Positions 32,067 through 40,477 of a DNA stretch of 45,525 nucleotides are shown piece after piece. The notes below the pieces were generated by a model that saw only the letters and a list, made by a program, of their open reading frames with translations, ran no database searches and was not told where the DNA came from. The stretch comes from JAVBUZ01 sp031554725 (GTDB lineage Bacteria; Bacillota; Clostridia; Lachnospirales; Lachnospiraceae). The translations under genes and the position numbers were made by a program. The stretch covers positions 1 to 45,525 of the forward strand of contig JAVBUZ010000123.1 of NCBI GenBank assembly GCA_031554725.1, written 5' to 3'. Every line of letters begins with the position of its first letter. Within the stretch, counting starts at the first letter, position 1.

Positions 32067-33938
32067 TCACTTCGCTTCCTTTCTGAAAAAAGCGTATATT
32101 TCTTCTGCAATATTCCTTGGAATCTCCGGTGCTTCCATAATTTCCTCTACAGATGCCGATCTAATCTCTTCTATGGACTTAAAATGACGCATTAGTGCCT
32201 TTCTCCTAGAAGGCCCTACGCCTGGTATATCATCCAATATAGATTTTACCTGTGCCTTGCTACGAAGGGAGCGATGATATTCTATTGCAAATCGATGGGC
32301 CTCGTCCTGAATCCTTGTGATAAGCTTAAACGCTTCCGAACGTGTATCAATTTCAATTTCTTCATTATTGAAATATAAGCCTCTTGTTCTATGGTTATCA
32401 TCCTTTACCATGCCACACACAGGAATATCAATTCTAAGCTCTCTTAATACCTCAAGTGCAATATTTACCTGTCCCTTTCCACCGTCCATAAGCAAAAGAT
32501 CGGGAAACTTTGTAAAACTTCCATAGCTAACTTCCATCTCTTTTTCTTCTAGCTTTTTGGCTTCTTCCATGCCATGTACAAAACGTCTGGTAAGTACCTC
32601 CTTCATACATGCATAATCATCTGGCCCGGAAACTGATTTTATTTTAAACTTACGGTAATCACTTCTCTTAGGTTTACCCTTTTCATATACCACCATGGAC
32701 CCAACATTTTCAAATCCACTAATGTTAGATATATCAAAAGCTTCCATGCGATTTGCACTTTCAATGCCAATCAGTGCAGCAATATCTTTAGCAGCCCCAA
32801 TGGTTCTTCCTTCTTCACGTTTCATTTTCTCTTTATCTTGGCTAAGAATTAAGGATGCATTCTTGGCCGCAAGCTCTAGCAGTTTTTCCTTACTACCCTT
32901 TTTAGGCACTTTTAAATATACCCTATTTCCACGTTTTTCACTAAGCCAATTTTCAATTAGCTCCACGTCCTCTATTTCATACTGCAGCATAAGCTCTTTG
33001 GGGATAAATGGGGTTCCTGCATAAAACTGCTTTACAAAGTCTCCCAATATTTCTGCCTTAGGAACACCAGAAACTCTTGTCATATAAAAATGTTCCCTAC
33101 CAATCAACTTTCCATCTCTGATAAAGAATACTTGTACCACTGCATCACTATCATCCTGAGAAAGAGCAATAATATCCTTGTTTTCTCCAATCGTCTCATT
33201 AATATTTTGCTTTTGCGCTACTGCACTCACGCTGGCAAGTAAATCTCTATATTTTGCTGCTTCCTCAAATTCCATATTTTCAGCAGCCTGCTGCATCTTG
33301 CTTTCCAAATCTTTTAGTATTACGCTATAACGGCCATTTAAAAATTCTAGTGCTCCGTCTACTTGTTGCTTATATTGTTCCTTTGATACATACCCCTGAC
33401 ACGGTGCCAGACACTGCTTAATATGATAGTTTAAGCATGGCCTATCGTTTCCAATTTCCTTAGGCAGGCTTTTATTACAGGTACGAAGCTGATATAACTT
33501 ATTTAATAGTTCTATCGTGTCTTTCACTGCTCCTGCACTTGTATATGGGCCAAAGTATTTGGACTTATCCTTCTTCATTTCCCTTGAGAAAAGAATCCTT
33601 GGAAATTCTTCCCCCATCGTTACTTTAATATAGGGATAGGTCTTATCATCCTTAAGTAAGGTATTATACTTAGGTGAATACTCCTTAATCAAATTGTTTT
33701 CTAGCACTAACGCTTCTAGCTCCGAGTTAGTTACAATATACTCTAATCTGGCTATAAGAGAAACCATCCTATCAATAGATGGACCCCTGCCTATATTAGC
33801 ACGAAAATAAGACCTTACTCTGCTTCTAAGGCTAATCGCCTTTCCAACATAAAGTATGGCATCATTGGCATCGCGCATAATGTAAACTCCCGGCTTCGTA
33901 GGGAGCTTTTTTAATTCCTCTTCAAAATCAAAAAGCAT
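32067..33938 (-). CDS. uvrC: Excinuclease ABC subunit C
   Basis: The dual-incision nuclease of nucleotide excision repair. 623 residues, the normal length. Domains in order are a GIY-YIG nuclease (PTKPGVYIMRDANDAILYVGKA at residues 14-35), a Cys-rich loop (CLNYHIKQCLAPCQGYV near residue 170), UvrB-binding helices near 205-240, the RNase H-like endonuclease domain (RMEAFDISNISG, then LLMDGGKGQVNIAL), and C-terminal helix-hairpin-helix repeats (DDIPGVGPSRRKALMRHF, SIEEIRSASVEEI). The start ATG at 33938 lies 18 bases after the PH-like gene's stop, without an obvious terminator between them. No uvrA or uvrB is in the window. Confidence 0.98.
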   Translation of the reverse strand: MLFDFEEELKKLPTKPGVYIMRDANDAILYVGKAISLRSRVRSYFRANIGRGPSIDRMVSLIARLEYIVTNSELEALVLENNLIKEYSPKYNTLLKDDKTYPYIKVTMGEEFPRILFSREMKKDKSKYFGPYTSAGAVKDTIELLNKLYQLRTCNKSLPKEIGNDRPCLNYHIKQCLAPCQGYVSKEQYKQQVDGALEFLNGRYSVILKDLESKMQQAAENMEFEEAAKYRDLLASVSAVAQKQNINETIGENKDIIALSQDDSDAVVQVFFIRDGKLIGREHFYMTRVSGVPKAEILGDFVKQFYAGTPFIPKELMLQYEIEDVELIENWLSEKRGNRVYLKVPKKGSKEKLLELAAKNASLILSQDKEKMKREEGRTIGAAKDIAALIGIESANRMEAFDISNISGFENVGSMVVYEKGKPKRSDYRKFKIKSVSGPDDYACMKEVLTRRFVHGMEEAKKLEEKEMEVSYGSFTKFPDLLLMDGGKGQVNIALEVLRELRIDIPVCGMVKDDNHRTRGLYFNNEEIEIDTRSEAFKLITRIQDEAHRFAIEYHRSLRSKAQVKSILDDIPGVGPSRRKALMRHFKSIEEIRSASVEEIMEAPEIPRNIAEEIYAFFRKEAK

Positions 33939-33956
33939 ATAATGTCCATGCCCTTC

Positions 33957-34352
33957 TTAAAAATTATTTTTATTATTTTTTATTCTTTTCAAAAGCTCAT
34001 TCTCAAAAGCTTCTATATCCTTCGGTGAAACTGCCACCAGCTTTGTATCTTCACTATATAGCGCAACTTGATGCCCTGAAGATGCAGACATAGAATATCC
34101 ACCACTAATTCTCTTTGTACTTGATACTTTGGATAAATCAATTCTCTTTTTACCCCAAAGGCTTTGTATTACTAATTCTGTGTATGATAAACTATATTTT
34201 AGTGTACACATATTTACAACTAGGAATATGACAAAGACAGCAATAATCACAACTGCTATTATGGTTATTCGTTTTGTAAATAATATAGAGATTACAAGTA
34301 TCAGTAATGGGATAAGGAATGCTCCTATATCTTTTTCTGCTTTAAATTCCAT
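33957..34352 (-). CDS. Small membrane protein with bacterial PH-like domain
   Basis: 131 residues. Two hydrophobic helices cover about residues 10-27 and 29-46 (GAFLIPLLILVISILFTKR, then IIAVVIIAVFVIFLVVN), followed by a beta-rich domain (YSLSYTELVIQSLWGKKRI, then SSGHQVALYSEDTKLVAVSP) that ends in a short basic helix. This two-helix-plus-sheet layout resembles the bacterial PH-6/SunI-type family. I cannot name a function. The ATG at 34352 has GGAGGTAT upstream. It is separated from the ABC importer genes by a terminator and one copy of a dispersed repeat. Confidence 0.7.
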   Translation of the reverse strand: MEFKAEKDIGAFLIPLLILVISILFTKRITIIAVVIIAVFVIFLVVNMCTLKYSLSYTELVIQSLWGKKRIDLSKVSSTKRISGGYSMSASSGHQVALYSEDTKLVAVSPKDIEAFENELLKRIKNNKNNF

Positions 34353-34403
34353 ATGTTATACCTCCTGTTTTGATTATCACATCATAGTTCTAACGGCAGC
34401 CTC

Positions 34404-34439
34404 GAAAACCTACGGTTTCCTCGGTCGCTTTGCTCGTCA
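34404..34439 (+). repeat. Dispersed intergenic repeat, copy 2
   Basis: 36 bases matching 24962-24997 at 34 positions, preceded by CAGCCTC as in the other locus. It sits between the start of the PH-like gene and the terminator of the ABC operon, again in a non-coding gap. Confidence 0.8.
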
Positions 34440-34466
34440 TAACACCGTTCACGTACAGTATAACAT

Positions 34467-34513
34467 AATAAAATCTCCACTTGTATCCTTTTCTAAGATA
34501 CAAGTGAAGATTT
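34467..34513 (-). terminator. Intrinsic terminator of the ABC importer operon
   Basis: AAATCTTCACTTGTATC pairs with GATACAAGTGGAGATTT, 17 positions with one mismatch, followed by TATTAT on the minus strand. It lies just after the solute-binding protein stop. Confidence 0.85.
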
Positions 34514-34522
34514 ATTTTTTAC

Positions 34523-36100
34523 TTATTTAATCGCTTTACTGTAACGAGCATATTGTTCTGATTTTACTTTAATAAGCTCTTCAATATTCATGCTCTTTAG
34601 GTTCTTTAAGTAAGTGTCATACTCGCTTAAAGAAGTGGTTCCGGTTACAAAAGATACAGCCATTTCATCAACATATGTTTGAATATCAACCATATACTGT
34701 GAAATTAAACTTGATTCTGCTGATTCCGCATAAATAAATGGCCATGGTGTTTTTACATATGGTTGAAGCTGGGCATCTACCACTCCATGCCAGTCAGCAA
34801 CTAAAGCATTGGTTGCTGCAACAGACTGGTGTGCTGGGAAAACAACTGCTGGATTGATTCCTAATTTCTGTAACCAATCATTATCGCCTGCTTGTGCTGT
34901 ATATTCCTTAGATCCATCTGCTTCAACTGTATAGCTTTCGCCTTCAAGTCCCCACACATACATTTCTTGATTTTCTTCACTCATAGAATAATCTAAGAAT
35001 TTAACAGCTAAAATTACATCATTTGCTTTCTTTGTTACACCAAAAACATTACCAATTTCAACACGTCCTACATAATAACCCTCATGTGTTCCAGATAGTG
35101 GCGGTGCACCAACAACACCCGTTGCTGTTGTTCCATCATAATATGGTAACTGAGGACTGTATGTCATAGACATCTGCCAACCATAATCAAAGGTTACACC
35201 CGTTTTGTCTTGTGCAAAACGTTCAATAATCTGATCTCTGGTAAGAGTTGTGTATTCTACTTCTAAAAGTCCTTCTACATAAAGTTCATTTAAGAATGTT
35301 AAATAATCTTTATAGTTCTGTTCTTCGTAATAAGCATAGCTAACTTCACCCGCATCATTTACGTAGAAGCCACTTACAAGGTCTAAGCCAAATGCAGGAC
35401 CAAACATATAAGGTAAAAATGCAGCTACAACACTCATTGGCGTTTCATCGTTTGCATTTCCATCACCATTCATATCATTTGCTTTGTAGTAGCGAAGCAT
35501 TTCAACAAATTCATCTAGGGTTGTAGGTGTTTTCATTCCTGCGTCAGCTAACCACTTGTTGTTATACATAATACATGGCTGATAGTTGTAACCTACGTTT
35601 GTTCCAGGAACATAATATATATGACCATCTTTTGCTGTAAGCGATGCTTTAATAACTGGGTTTTCATCTAACCATTTTTTGTAATTTGGCATATAGTCAA
35701 AGTATTCATCTAAAGCAGTAAAAATACCGGAATTGATATATGTCATATTTGGATCTTGGTCTGGTAATAAAACAATATCAGGTAAATCAGTTCCTGCTGC
35801 TAACATTGGGCTAACTGCTTCTGCATAGTTTGTAGGGTCAACTAATGTCCATTCTACAGTAACTCCTGCGTCTTCTTGAACCTTTTTAACAATCGGAGCC
35901 TCTTTAATATCTACTGTTGTATAATAGGAATTCTGTGCTAAGATACTAACCTTCGCGTTTGCTGTTTCAGTGATTGGTGCAGAGCCGGTATAATTAAACC
36001 CTTTTTCTGCGCTTGTTGCTTCTTTCTTGTCTCCACATCCCATTAACATCACTGAAGATGCCATTACGAATGCCATTAATAGTGCTACCTTTCTTTTCAT
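34523..36100 (-). CDS. Extracellular solute-binding lipoprotein of a YtcQ/LplA-type sugar importer
   Basis: 525 residues. The lipoprotein signal MKRKVALLMAFVMASS ends in the lipobox LMGC with Cys22, so the mature protein is anchored outside the membrane. The body is a family 1-type binding fold with DLPDIVLLPDQDPN, YVPGTNVGYNYQPCIMYN and LDEFVEMLRYYKANDMNGDG. The last has an Asp/Asn-rich loop (DMNGDGNANDE) that could bind calcium. Length and layout fit the YtcQ/LplA group, which binds oligosaccharides, often plant or host glycans. It is the last gene of a three-gene operon with two permeases, with its start 71 bases after the second permease stop. The ligand cannot be read. Confidence 0.93.
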   Translation of the reverse strand: MKRKVALLMAFVMASSVMLMGCGDKKEATSAEKGFNYTGSAPITETANAKVSILAQNSYYTTVDIKEAPIVKKVQEDAGVTVEWTLVDPTNYAEAVSPMLAAGTDLPDIVLLPDQDPNMTYINSGIFTALDEYFDYMPNYKKWLDENPVIKASLTAKDGHIYYVPGTNVGYNYQPCIMYNNKWLADAGMKTPTTLDEFVEMLRYYKANDMNGDGNANDETPMSVVAAFLPYMFGPAFGLDLVSGFYVNDAGEVSYAYYEEQNYKDYLTFLNELYVEGLLEVEYTTLTRDQIIERFAQDKTGVTFDYGWQMSMTYSPQLPYYDGTTATGVVGAPPLSGTHEGYYVGRVEIGNVFGVTKKANDVILAVKFLDYSMSEENQEMYVWGLEGESYTVEADGSKEYTAQAGDNDWLQKLGINPAVVFPAHQSVAATNALVADWHGVVDAQLQPYVKTPWPFIYAESAESSLISQYMVDIQTYVDEMAVSFVTGTTSLSEYDTYLKNLKSMNIEELIKVKSEQYARYSKAIK

Positions 36101-36170
36101 TAAAATAACCTCCTTCTTAATTTAAGAGTTTCTACTCCCTTTTATTTGAAGCCTTTATGGCCAAATAAAC

Positions 36171-37067
36171 CTATCCTTTTACTGCACCTAACATAGTTCC
36201 TTTTACTAAATACTTTTGAATAAAAGGACAAATACAAATAATTGGTACACTTGCTAAAACGATACATACATATCTTACTTGTAACGTAGACTGTGCCGCC
36301 GCACTTATTGCTGTTGTCGAACCAGCTTGCTGAACGATTTCACTAGAAGCCATAAGTAGTATTTTTCTCAAAAATAATTGCAATGGCTGTAATTCTTTTT
36401 TGCCTATATATAACATGGCATTAAAGAAATCATTATATCTTGCTACTGCATAATACAAGGTTAATACCGCCAGTGTAGGTTTAACCAGTGGCACTGCAAT
36501 TTTAGAAAGTATTACAAAATCTCCCGCTCCCTCAAGTGCTGCATTTTCAAATAGCTCTTCTGAAATTCCCTCAAAAGCAGAACGGCAAATCATAACATTA
36601 TAAGCGCTAATTAGCACTGGCAAAATCAATGCCCATCTAGAATTATAAAGCCCAAGTCCTGTCACTATCATATAGGTTGGAATTAATCCACCTGAAAAAT
36701 ACATGGTAAAAGCTAATGCAAAATTTAATTGTTTTCTAATAAAAAATCTTTTTCTTGATAATGGATAGGCTGCTAAGCAAGTCATAACAATATTAAAAAA
36801 TGTACCTACAACCGTATAGAAAAATGTATTTCCATAAGATATCCACAAATCTTTATATCCTAATACCATTTTAAACACATCAAAGTTCATATCCACAGGA
36901 AGTAGTACAACTCTGCCCTGATTTACCGCCTGCCCAGAACTAATCGACACACTTACCACATAGATAAAAGGATATAGGCAAACTAATGTTGCAATCAGTA
37001 CAATTATTATTACTGAAAGGTCAAATACCTTATCTCCTATATTCCACTTGTTTTTTACTCTGTTCAT
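36171..37067 (-). CDS. Carbohydrate ABC transporter permease, LplC/YtcP type
   Basis: 298 residues with six predicted membrane helices. The EAA-type loop that meets the ATPase is FENAALEGAGDFVILSKIAVPLVKP near residue 185, and the C-terminal end LVKGTMLGAVKG is typical of LplC-type permeases. I chose the ATG at 37067 because AAAGGAGG lies ten bases upstream; an in-frame TTG at 37091 overlaps the site and the previous gene. It forms the inner-membrane channel with the LplB-type permease at 37085-38026. Confidence 0.93.
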   Translation of the reverse strand: MNRVKNKWNIGDKVFDLSVIIIVLIATLVCLYPFIYVVSVSISSGQAVNQGRVVLLPVDMNFDVFKMVLGYKDLWISYGNTFFYTVVGTFFNIVMTCLAAYPLSRKRFFIRKQLNFALAFTMYFSGGLIPTYMIVTGLGLYNSRWALILPVLISAYNVMICRSAFEGISEELFENAALEGAGDFVILSKIAVPLVKPTLAVLTLYYAVARYNDFFNAMLYIGKKELQPLQLFLRKILLMASSEIVQQAGSTTAISAAAQSTLQVRYVCIVLASVPIICICPFIQKYLVKGTMLGAVKG

Positions 37068-37084
37068 CTCTACATTATCCTCCT

Positions 37085-38026
37085 TTACCAAATAGATGTT
37101 TCTGTCATTTTACGGCTCAATTTATTTGCCGCAAAAACAATGATAAAGCCGATAACTGAATTGAATAAACCTACTGCTGTAGCATAGCTATAATTATGAT
37201 TCTCGATACCTTGCCTATATACATAGGTCTGAATAACATCTGCTGTTTCATATATTCCTGAATTATATAGTAAATATACTTTTTCAAATCCAACATTTAA
37301 GATATTTCCTAATGACATAATCAAAAGTAAAATAATTGTTGGCTTAATGCTTGGCAGAATCAAATGCCATACGGTCTGCCACTTGCTTGCGCCATCCATC
37401 GTCATAGCTTCATATAACTCTGGGGAGATTCCCATAATTGCTGCTACGAAGATAATGGAATTAAAACCAAATGTCTGCCATGACCCTGAAATCACATAAA
37501 TTGCTCTAAAATATTGTGGAAGTCCTAAGAAGTTAACAGGGTCTTTTCCTAAAAACTCCAAAAAGTGATTTATAATTCCACTTGATGGTGATAGGAAGTT
37601 TGTAATCATACCAGCTACTACTACTGTTGAAATAAAGTAAGGTAGATAGGTGATCACCTGCGCTCCTCGTTGTACGTATTTGTTTTTTAGTTGTGTTATA
37701 CATACCGCAAAGAGAATCGGAATTGGGAATCCAAATATTAAAGAATAAAAGGATAATAAAAATGTATTTCTTATTAGACGCCATGCATAAGGAGAACCAA
37801 AGAACTGTCTAAACCATTGCAAACCTACAAACTCTCCTGTAAACAAACCGGCGATACCTTTTCCCGGTATAAATTCTGTAAATGCCATAAAAAGACCTGA
37901 CATAGGTAAATAGCAAAAAATTAAATAGTATAAAACAACAGGCGTTATCATAATAAGTAATTCTTTATCGCGCTTTACGTTCTTTCGTAGGAGACCACTT
38001 TTCTCTCCCTTGACTTTTTTCTTCAT
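37085..38026 (-). CDS. Carbohydrate ABC transporter permease, LplB type
   Basis: 313 residues with six predicted membrane helices and an N-terminal Lys/Arg-rich cytoplasmic segment. The family start KRDKELLIMITPVVLYYLIF is clear, and the EAA loop is YEAMTMDGASKWQTVWHLILPSIKP near residue 205. It is the first gene of the operon: the order is LplB, LplC, solute-binding protein. No ATPase gene is present, as is usual for this group, whose members share an MsmX-like ATPase encoded elsewhere. The leader carries a promoter at 38089-38116 and a palindromic site further upstream. Confidence 0.93.
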   Translation of the reverse strand: MKKKVKGEKSGLLRKNVKRDKELLIMITPVVLYYLIFCYLPMSGLFMAFTEFIPGKGIAGLFTGEFVGLQWFRQFFGSPYAWRLIRNTFLLSFYSLIFGFPIPILFAVCITQLKNKYVQRGAQVITYLPYFISTVVVAGMITNFLSPSSGIINHFLEFLGKDPVNFLGLPQYFRAIYVISGSWQTFGFNSIIFVAAIMGISPELYEAMTMDGASKWQTVWHLILPSIKPTIILLLIMSLGNILNVGFEKVYLLYNSGIYETADVIQTYVYRQGIENHNYSYATAVGLFNSVIGFIIVFAANKLSRKMTETSIW

Positions 38027-38088
38027 CAGTCAATCTCACACCTTCCTGCTTCTTTTACAATCCGTGCCGCTGTCTGAAGCACATGGTC

Positions 38089-38116
38089 ATTGTAACAGTC
38101 TCTTTTTTATTTTCAA
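38089..38116 (-). promoter_or_regulatory. Promoter of the ABC importer operon
   Basis: TTGAAA (38111-38116) and TACAAT (38089-38094) with a 16-base spacer on the minus strand, 63 bases before the first permease gene. Confidence 0.6.
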
Positions 38117-38158
38117 AGAATCAAAAAAATCTAGGGTTCAATTTCGGAATGAATATCA

Positions 38159-38174
38159 AAAGTATGCATACTTT
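38159..38174. promoter_or_regulatory. Perfect 16-base palindrome upstream of the ABC promoter
   Basis: AAAGTATGCATACTTT is a perfect palindrome whose centre is about 50 bases before the -35 box, a good position for an activator. Two further dyads lie nearby: AACAGATCTGTT (about 38197-38208) and TGAACGTTCA (about 38219-38228). The AraC-type regulator gene is directly upstream. Confidence 0.5.
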
Positions 38175-38287
38175 CTGACCTACCGTTCAAAAAAGGAACA
38201 GATCTGTTTTTTCCTTTTCTGAACGTTCAAAAGTTCAGAAGGATTCCACAAACCTGCTCCCTTACTAATTTCTAGCAGCAATCTTAC

Positions 38288-40474
38288 TTATCTGATTCTA
38301 TACTCACTTGGTGTTGTTCCTACAATACTCTTAAAATTTCTCCTAAAGGTTAGGGAACTTGTATAACCACACATCTCACCAATTTGTTCTACCGAAAATT
38401 CTGTTGTGTCCAATAATTCTACTGCATAGCGAATACGCTTATCCTGTATATATTGTAAATAAGTTGTTTTTAATCTATTTTTACACACCAAGGAAATATA
38501 CTTGCTACTTACCCCAAACTCATCCGTCAAATATTGTAAGGATATATTGGGGTCACAGAAATTACCATTAATGCTGTTTATGATAGCATCTTCTAATGAA
38601 TAATCACTCTTGCTTTGCTTCTGCTCTTCTTTAAGCTGCTCTATTAGCGCCTCATAAACTACATAATAATAATCGAAGGTTTCTTCAAGCGTAGCCATAT
38701 TGGGCATTTTTTCTACATTAATGTGGGTGGTCATAAGTGCCGTATTTTCTTTAATGCACTTAACCGTAATAATATGAATTTCATCCACCAATGCATGTAT
38801 ATCCGTTGGCTTTAAATCTCTCTCATTAATATTCCTATTATAAATATCTCTCAAGTAATCTTTGATTTCTACAAGCTTACACTCTTTGACTAGCTTGCTA
38901 ATTTTCATTAGGCTATTTTGGGGAAAGTAATATGGTGCATATTCTTTTTCATCTTCTTCATAAAAATAAACTTCTCCACGACCGGAAACTATCATTCCCT
39001 CTAATGCCTTTACCGCGCGCTCACACGCTTCTCTAAGAAGACTTAAATCATCCTTTATTTCATCAATTCCAAGTGTAACAATACAGTTTTCATCATTGAT
39101 GGACCTTATAATATATTTATGAATTTGATAAAATAGATCATCTGGAAGTATTTCAATATCACTATTTAATATCAAGAAAACGTTGTAAGCATCTTTCTTA
39201 TAGCAACATATCTTACTTTCTTCTGTAGAAAAAATATAGGCTAGCTGATCGCAAATATCTTGTACTCTTCTTGCATGCTCTTCCTTATCCTGCATTGCCT
39301 GCTTATAGTAAAAGTTTATGACTGATACAATAAAAAAAGGTTTTTTTAAGTCTAGGTATTGTTCTTTAAATAAAATTTGAACATTTTCTCTTTTGGCATT
39401 TCCTGTTACCATATCATGTAACATTCCTTGCTCCACGTAAGGGGCAATGGTCATCATTTTTTCTCTATAGCCATTTCTTTCACCAATTAACTCTTGTATT
39501 CCCGATAAGATTTCGTTCATCTCATCTGCATTTTGCTGCTCAGGGTCTCCCACCAATTGATGAAGATTCCCAAAGGGCTCATAGTATCTCTTTGCAAAGT
39601 AATAAGCAACTCTGACAAATAGTACCGATAGTATAATTCCAATTAATAGAACAACAAACAATGCTCCCTGAGTTCCTGAGGAAAATAGTGGCATTTCTTT
39701 AGAATACAGCTCAACTGTTAAGTCCTTGCCTTTATAGGAAACGGTGTTGGTAAAAATCTTCCCCCTCATTTCACCTATCTGTATCACTTCTTCATCATCA
39801 AACCATACTTTAACACCATTCGTATCATCTATAATATTCTTTATATCCTTTTCCAGCACATCCATCTGGAACAAAATGGCAATGGAACCCTTGGGGCTTC
39901 CAGAATAATAGGTATAGTCATCAATACAAAGCAAGCCCTTGCGCTGAAACATTAACTTTCCGTTTCCATTTATCGCAAAGGCATCCTCAATTTTGTTTAT
40001 AGAGATAGATGGTAACCCTTTTACCATCTCAAACTCGCTTTCAAGTGCAACCACGCCTGTATAGGAATAGGCTTTGGTATATCCATCAACAAATATGACC
40101 ATCTCATCTATATCCCAACGATTTGCAGATGCATAAATCATTTTCAAATCACTTAATATAGAATATAGGGTATAAGAATCTAAGCTACCTTCTTGTGATA
40201 GCACACTTAAGTACAATTTTTTAATTGTGGTAGAAGCGTTAATGACAGACACCATACTTTGTGCTGTCATTACTCTTTCTTCTAGTTCATTGCTAATTTC
40301 TTCCAGTTTAACGGTATTTGATCGCTCAATTCTTTCCTTTTGGATAAGATAGCTCTCATAAATTGCTAAACAAGAATAGAGGAAAAAACACAATATGATT
40401 ATCCACACATAGGAATAGAACATACTGGCCCATATCTTTTTCTTGTGTTCCCGCTTAAAAAATTGTAATTTCAT
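38288..40474 (-). CDS. Membrane-anchored AraC-family transcriptional regulator, probable activator of the ABC importer
   Basis: 728 residues. A first membrane helix lies near residues 14-38 (FYSYVWIIILCFFLYSCLAI), an extracellular sensor region follows to about 265, then a second helix (GALFVVLLIGIILSVLFVRV). A cytoplasmic linker follows, ending in an AraC-type pair of helix-turn-helix units (NISLQYLTDEFGVSSKYISL and VEQIGEMCGYTSSLTFRRNF, then GTTPSEYR). The layout is that of YesN/YtdP-like regulators next to LplABC-type importers, so it likely senses sugar outside the cell. The ATG at 40474 comes three bases after the ftsH stop, with no clear ribosome binding site. Coupling to ftsH translation is therefore possible; a TTG at 40477 also exists. 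Confidence 0.9.
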   Translation of the reverse strand: MKLQFFKREHKKKIWASMFYSYVWIIILCFFLYSCLAIYESYLIQKERIERSNTVKLEEISNELEERVMTAQSMVSVINASTTIKKLYLSVLSQEGSLDSYTLYSILSDLKMIYASANRWDIDEMVIFVDGYTKAYSYTGVVALESEFEMVKGLPSISINKIEDAFAINGNGKLMFQRKGLLCIDDYTYYSGSPKGSIAILFQMDVLEKDIKNIIDDTNGVKVWFDDEEVIQIGEMRGKIFTNTVSYKGKDLTVELYSKEMPLFSSGTQGALFVVLLIGIILSVLFVRVAYYFAKRYYEPFGNLHQLVGDPEQQNADEMNEILSGIQELIGERNGYREKMMTIAPYVEQGMLHDMVTGNAKRENVQILFKEQYLDLKKPFFIVSVINFYYKQAMQDKEEHARRVQDICDQLAYIFSTEESKICCYKKDAYNVFLILNSDIEILPDDLFYQIHKYIIRSINDENCIVTLGIDEIKDDLSLLREACERAVKALEGMIVSGRGEVYFYEEDEKEYAPYYFPQNSLMKISKLVKECKLVEIKDYLRDIYNRNINERDLKPTDIHALVDEIHIITVKCIKENTALMTTHINVEKMPNMATLEETFDYYYVVYEALIEQLKEEQKQSKSDYSLEDAIINSINGNFCDPNISLQYLTDEFGVSSKYISLVCKNRLKTTYLQYIQDKRIRYAVELLDTTEFSVEQIGEMCGYTSSLTFRRNFKSIVGTTPSEYRIR

Positions 40475-40477
40475 CAA

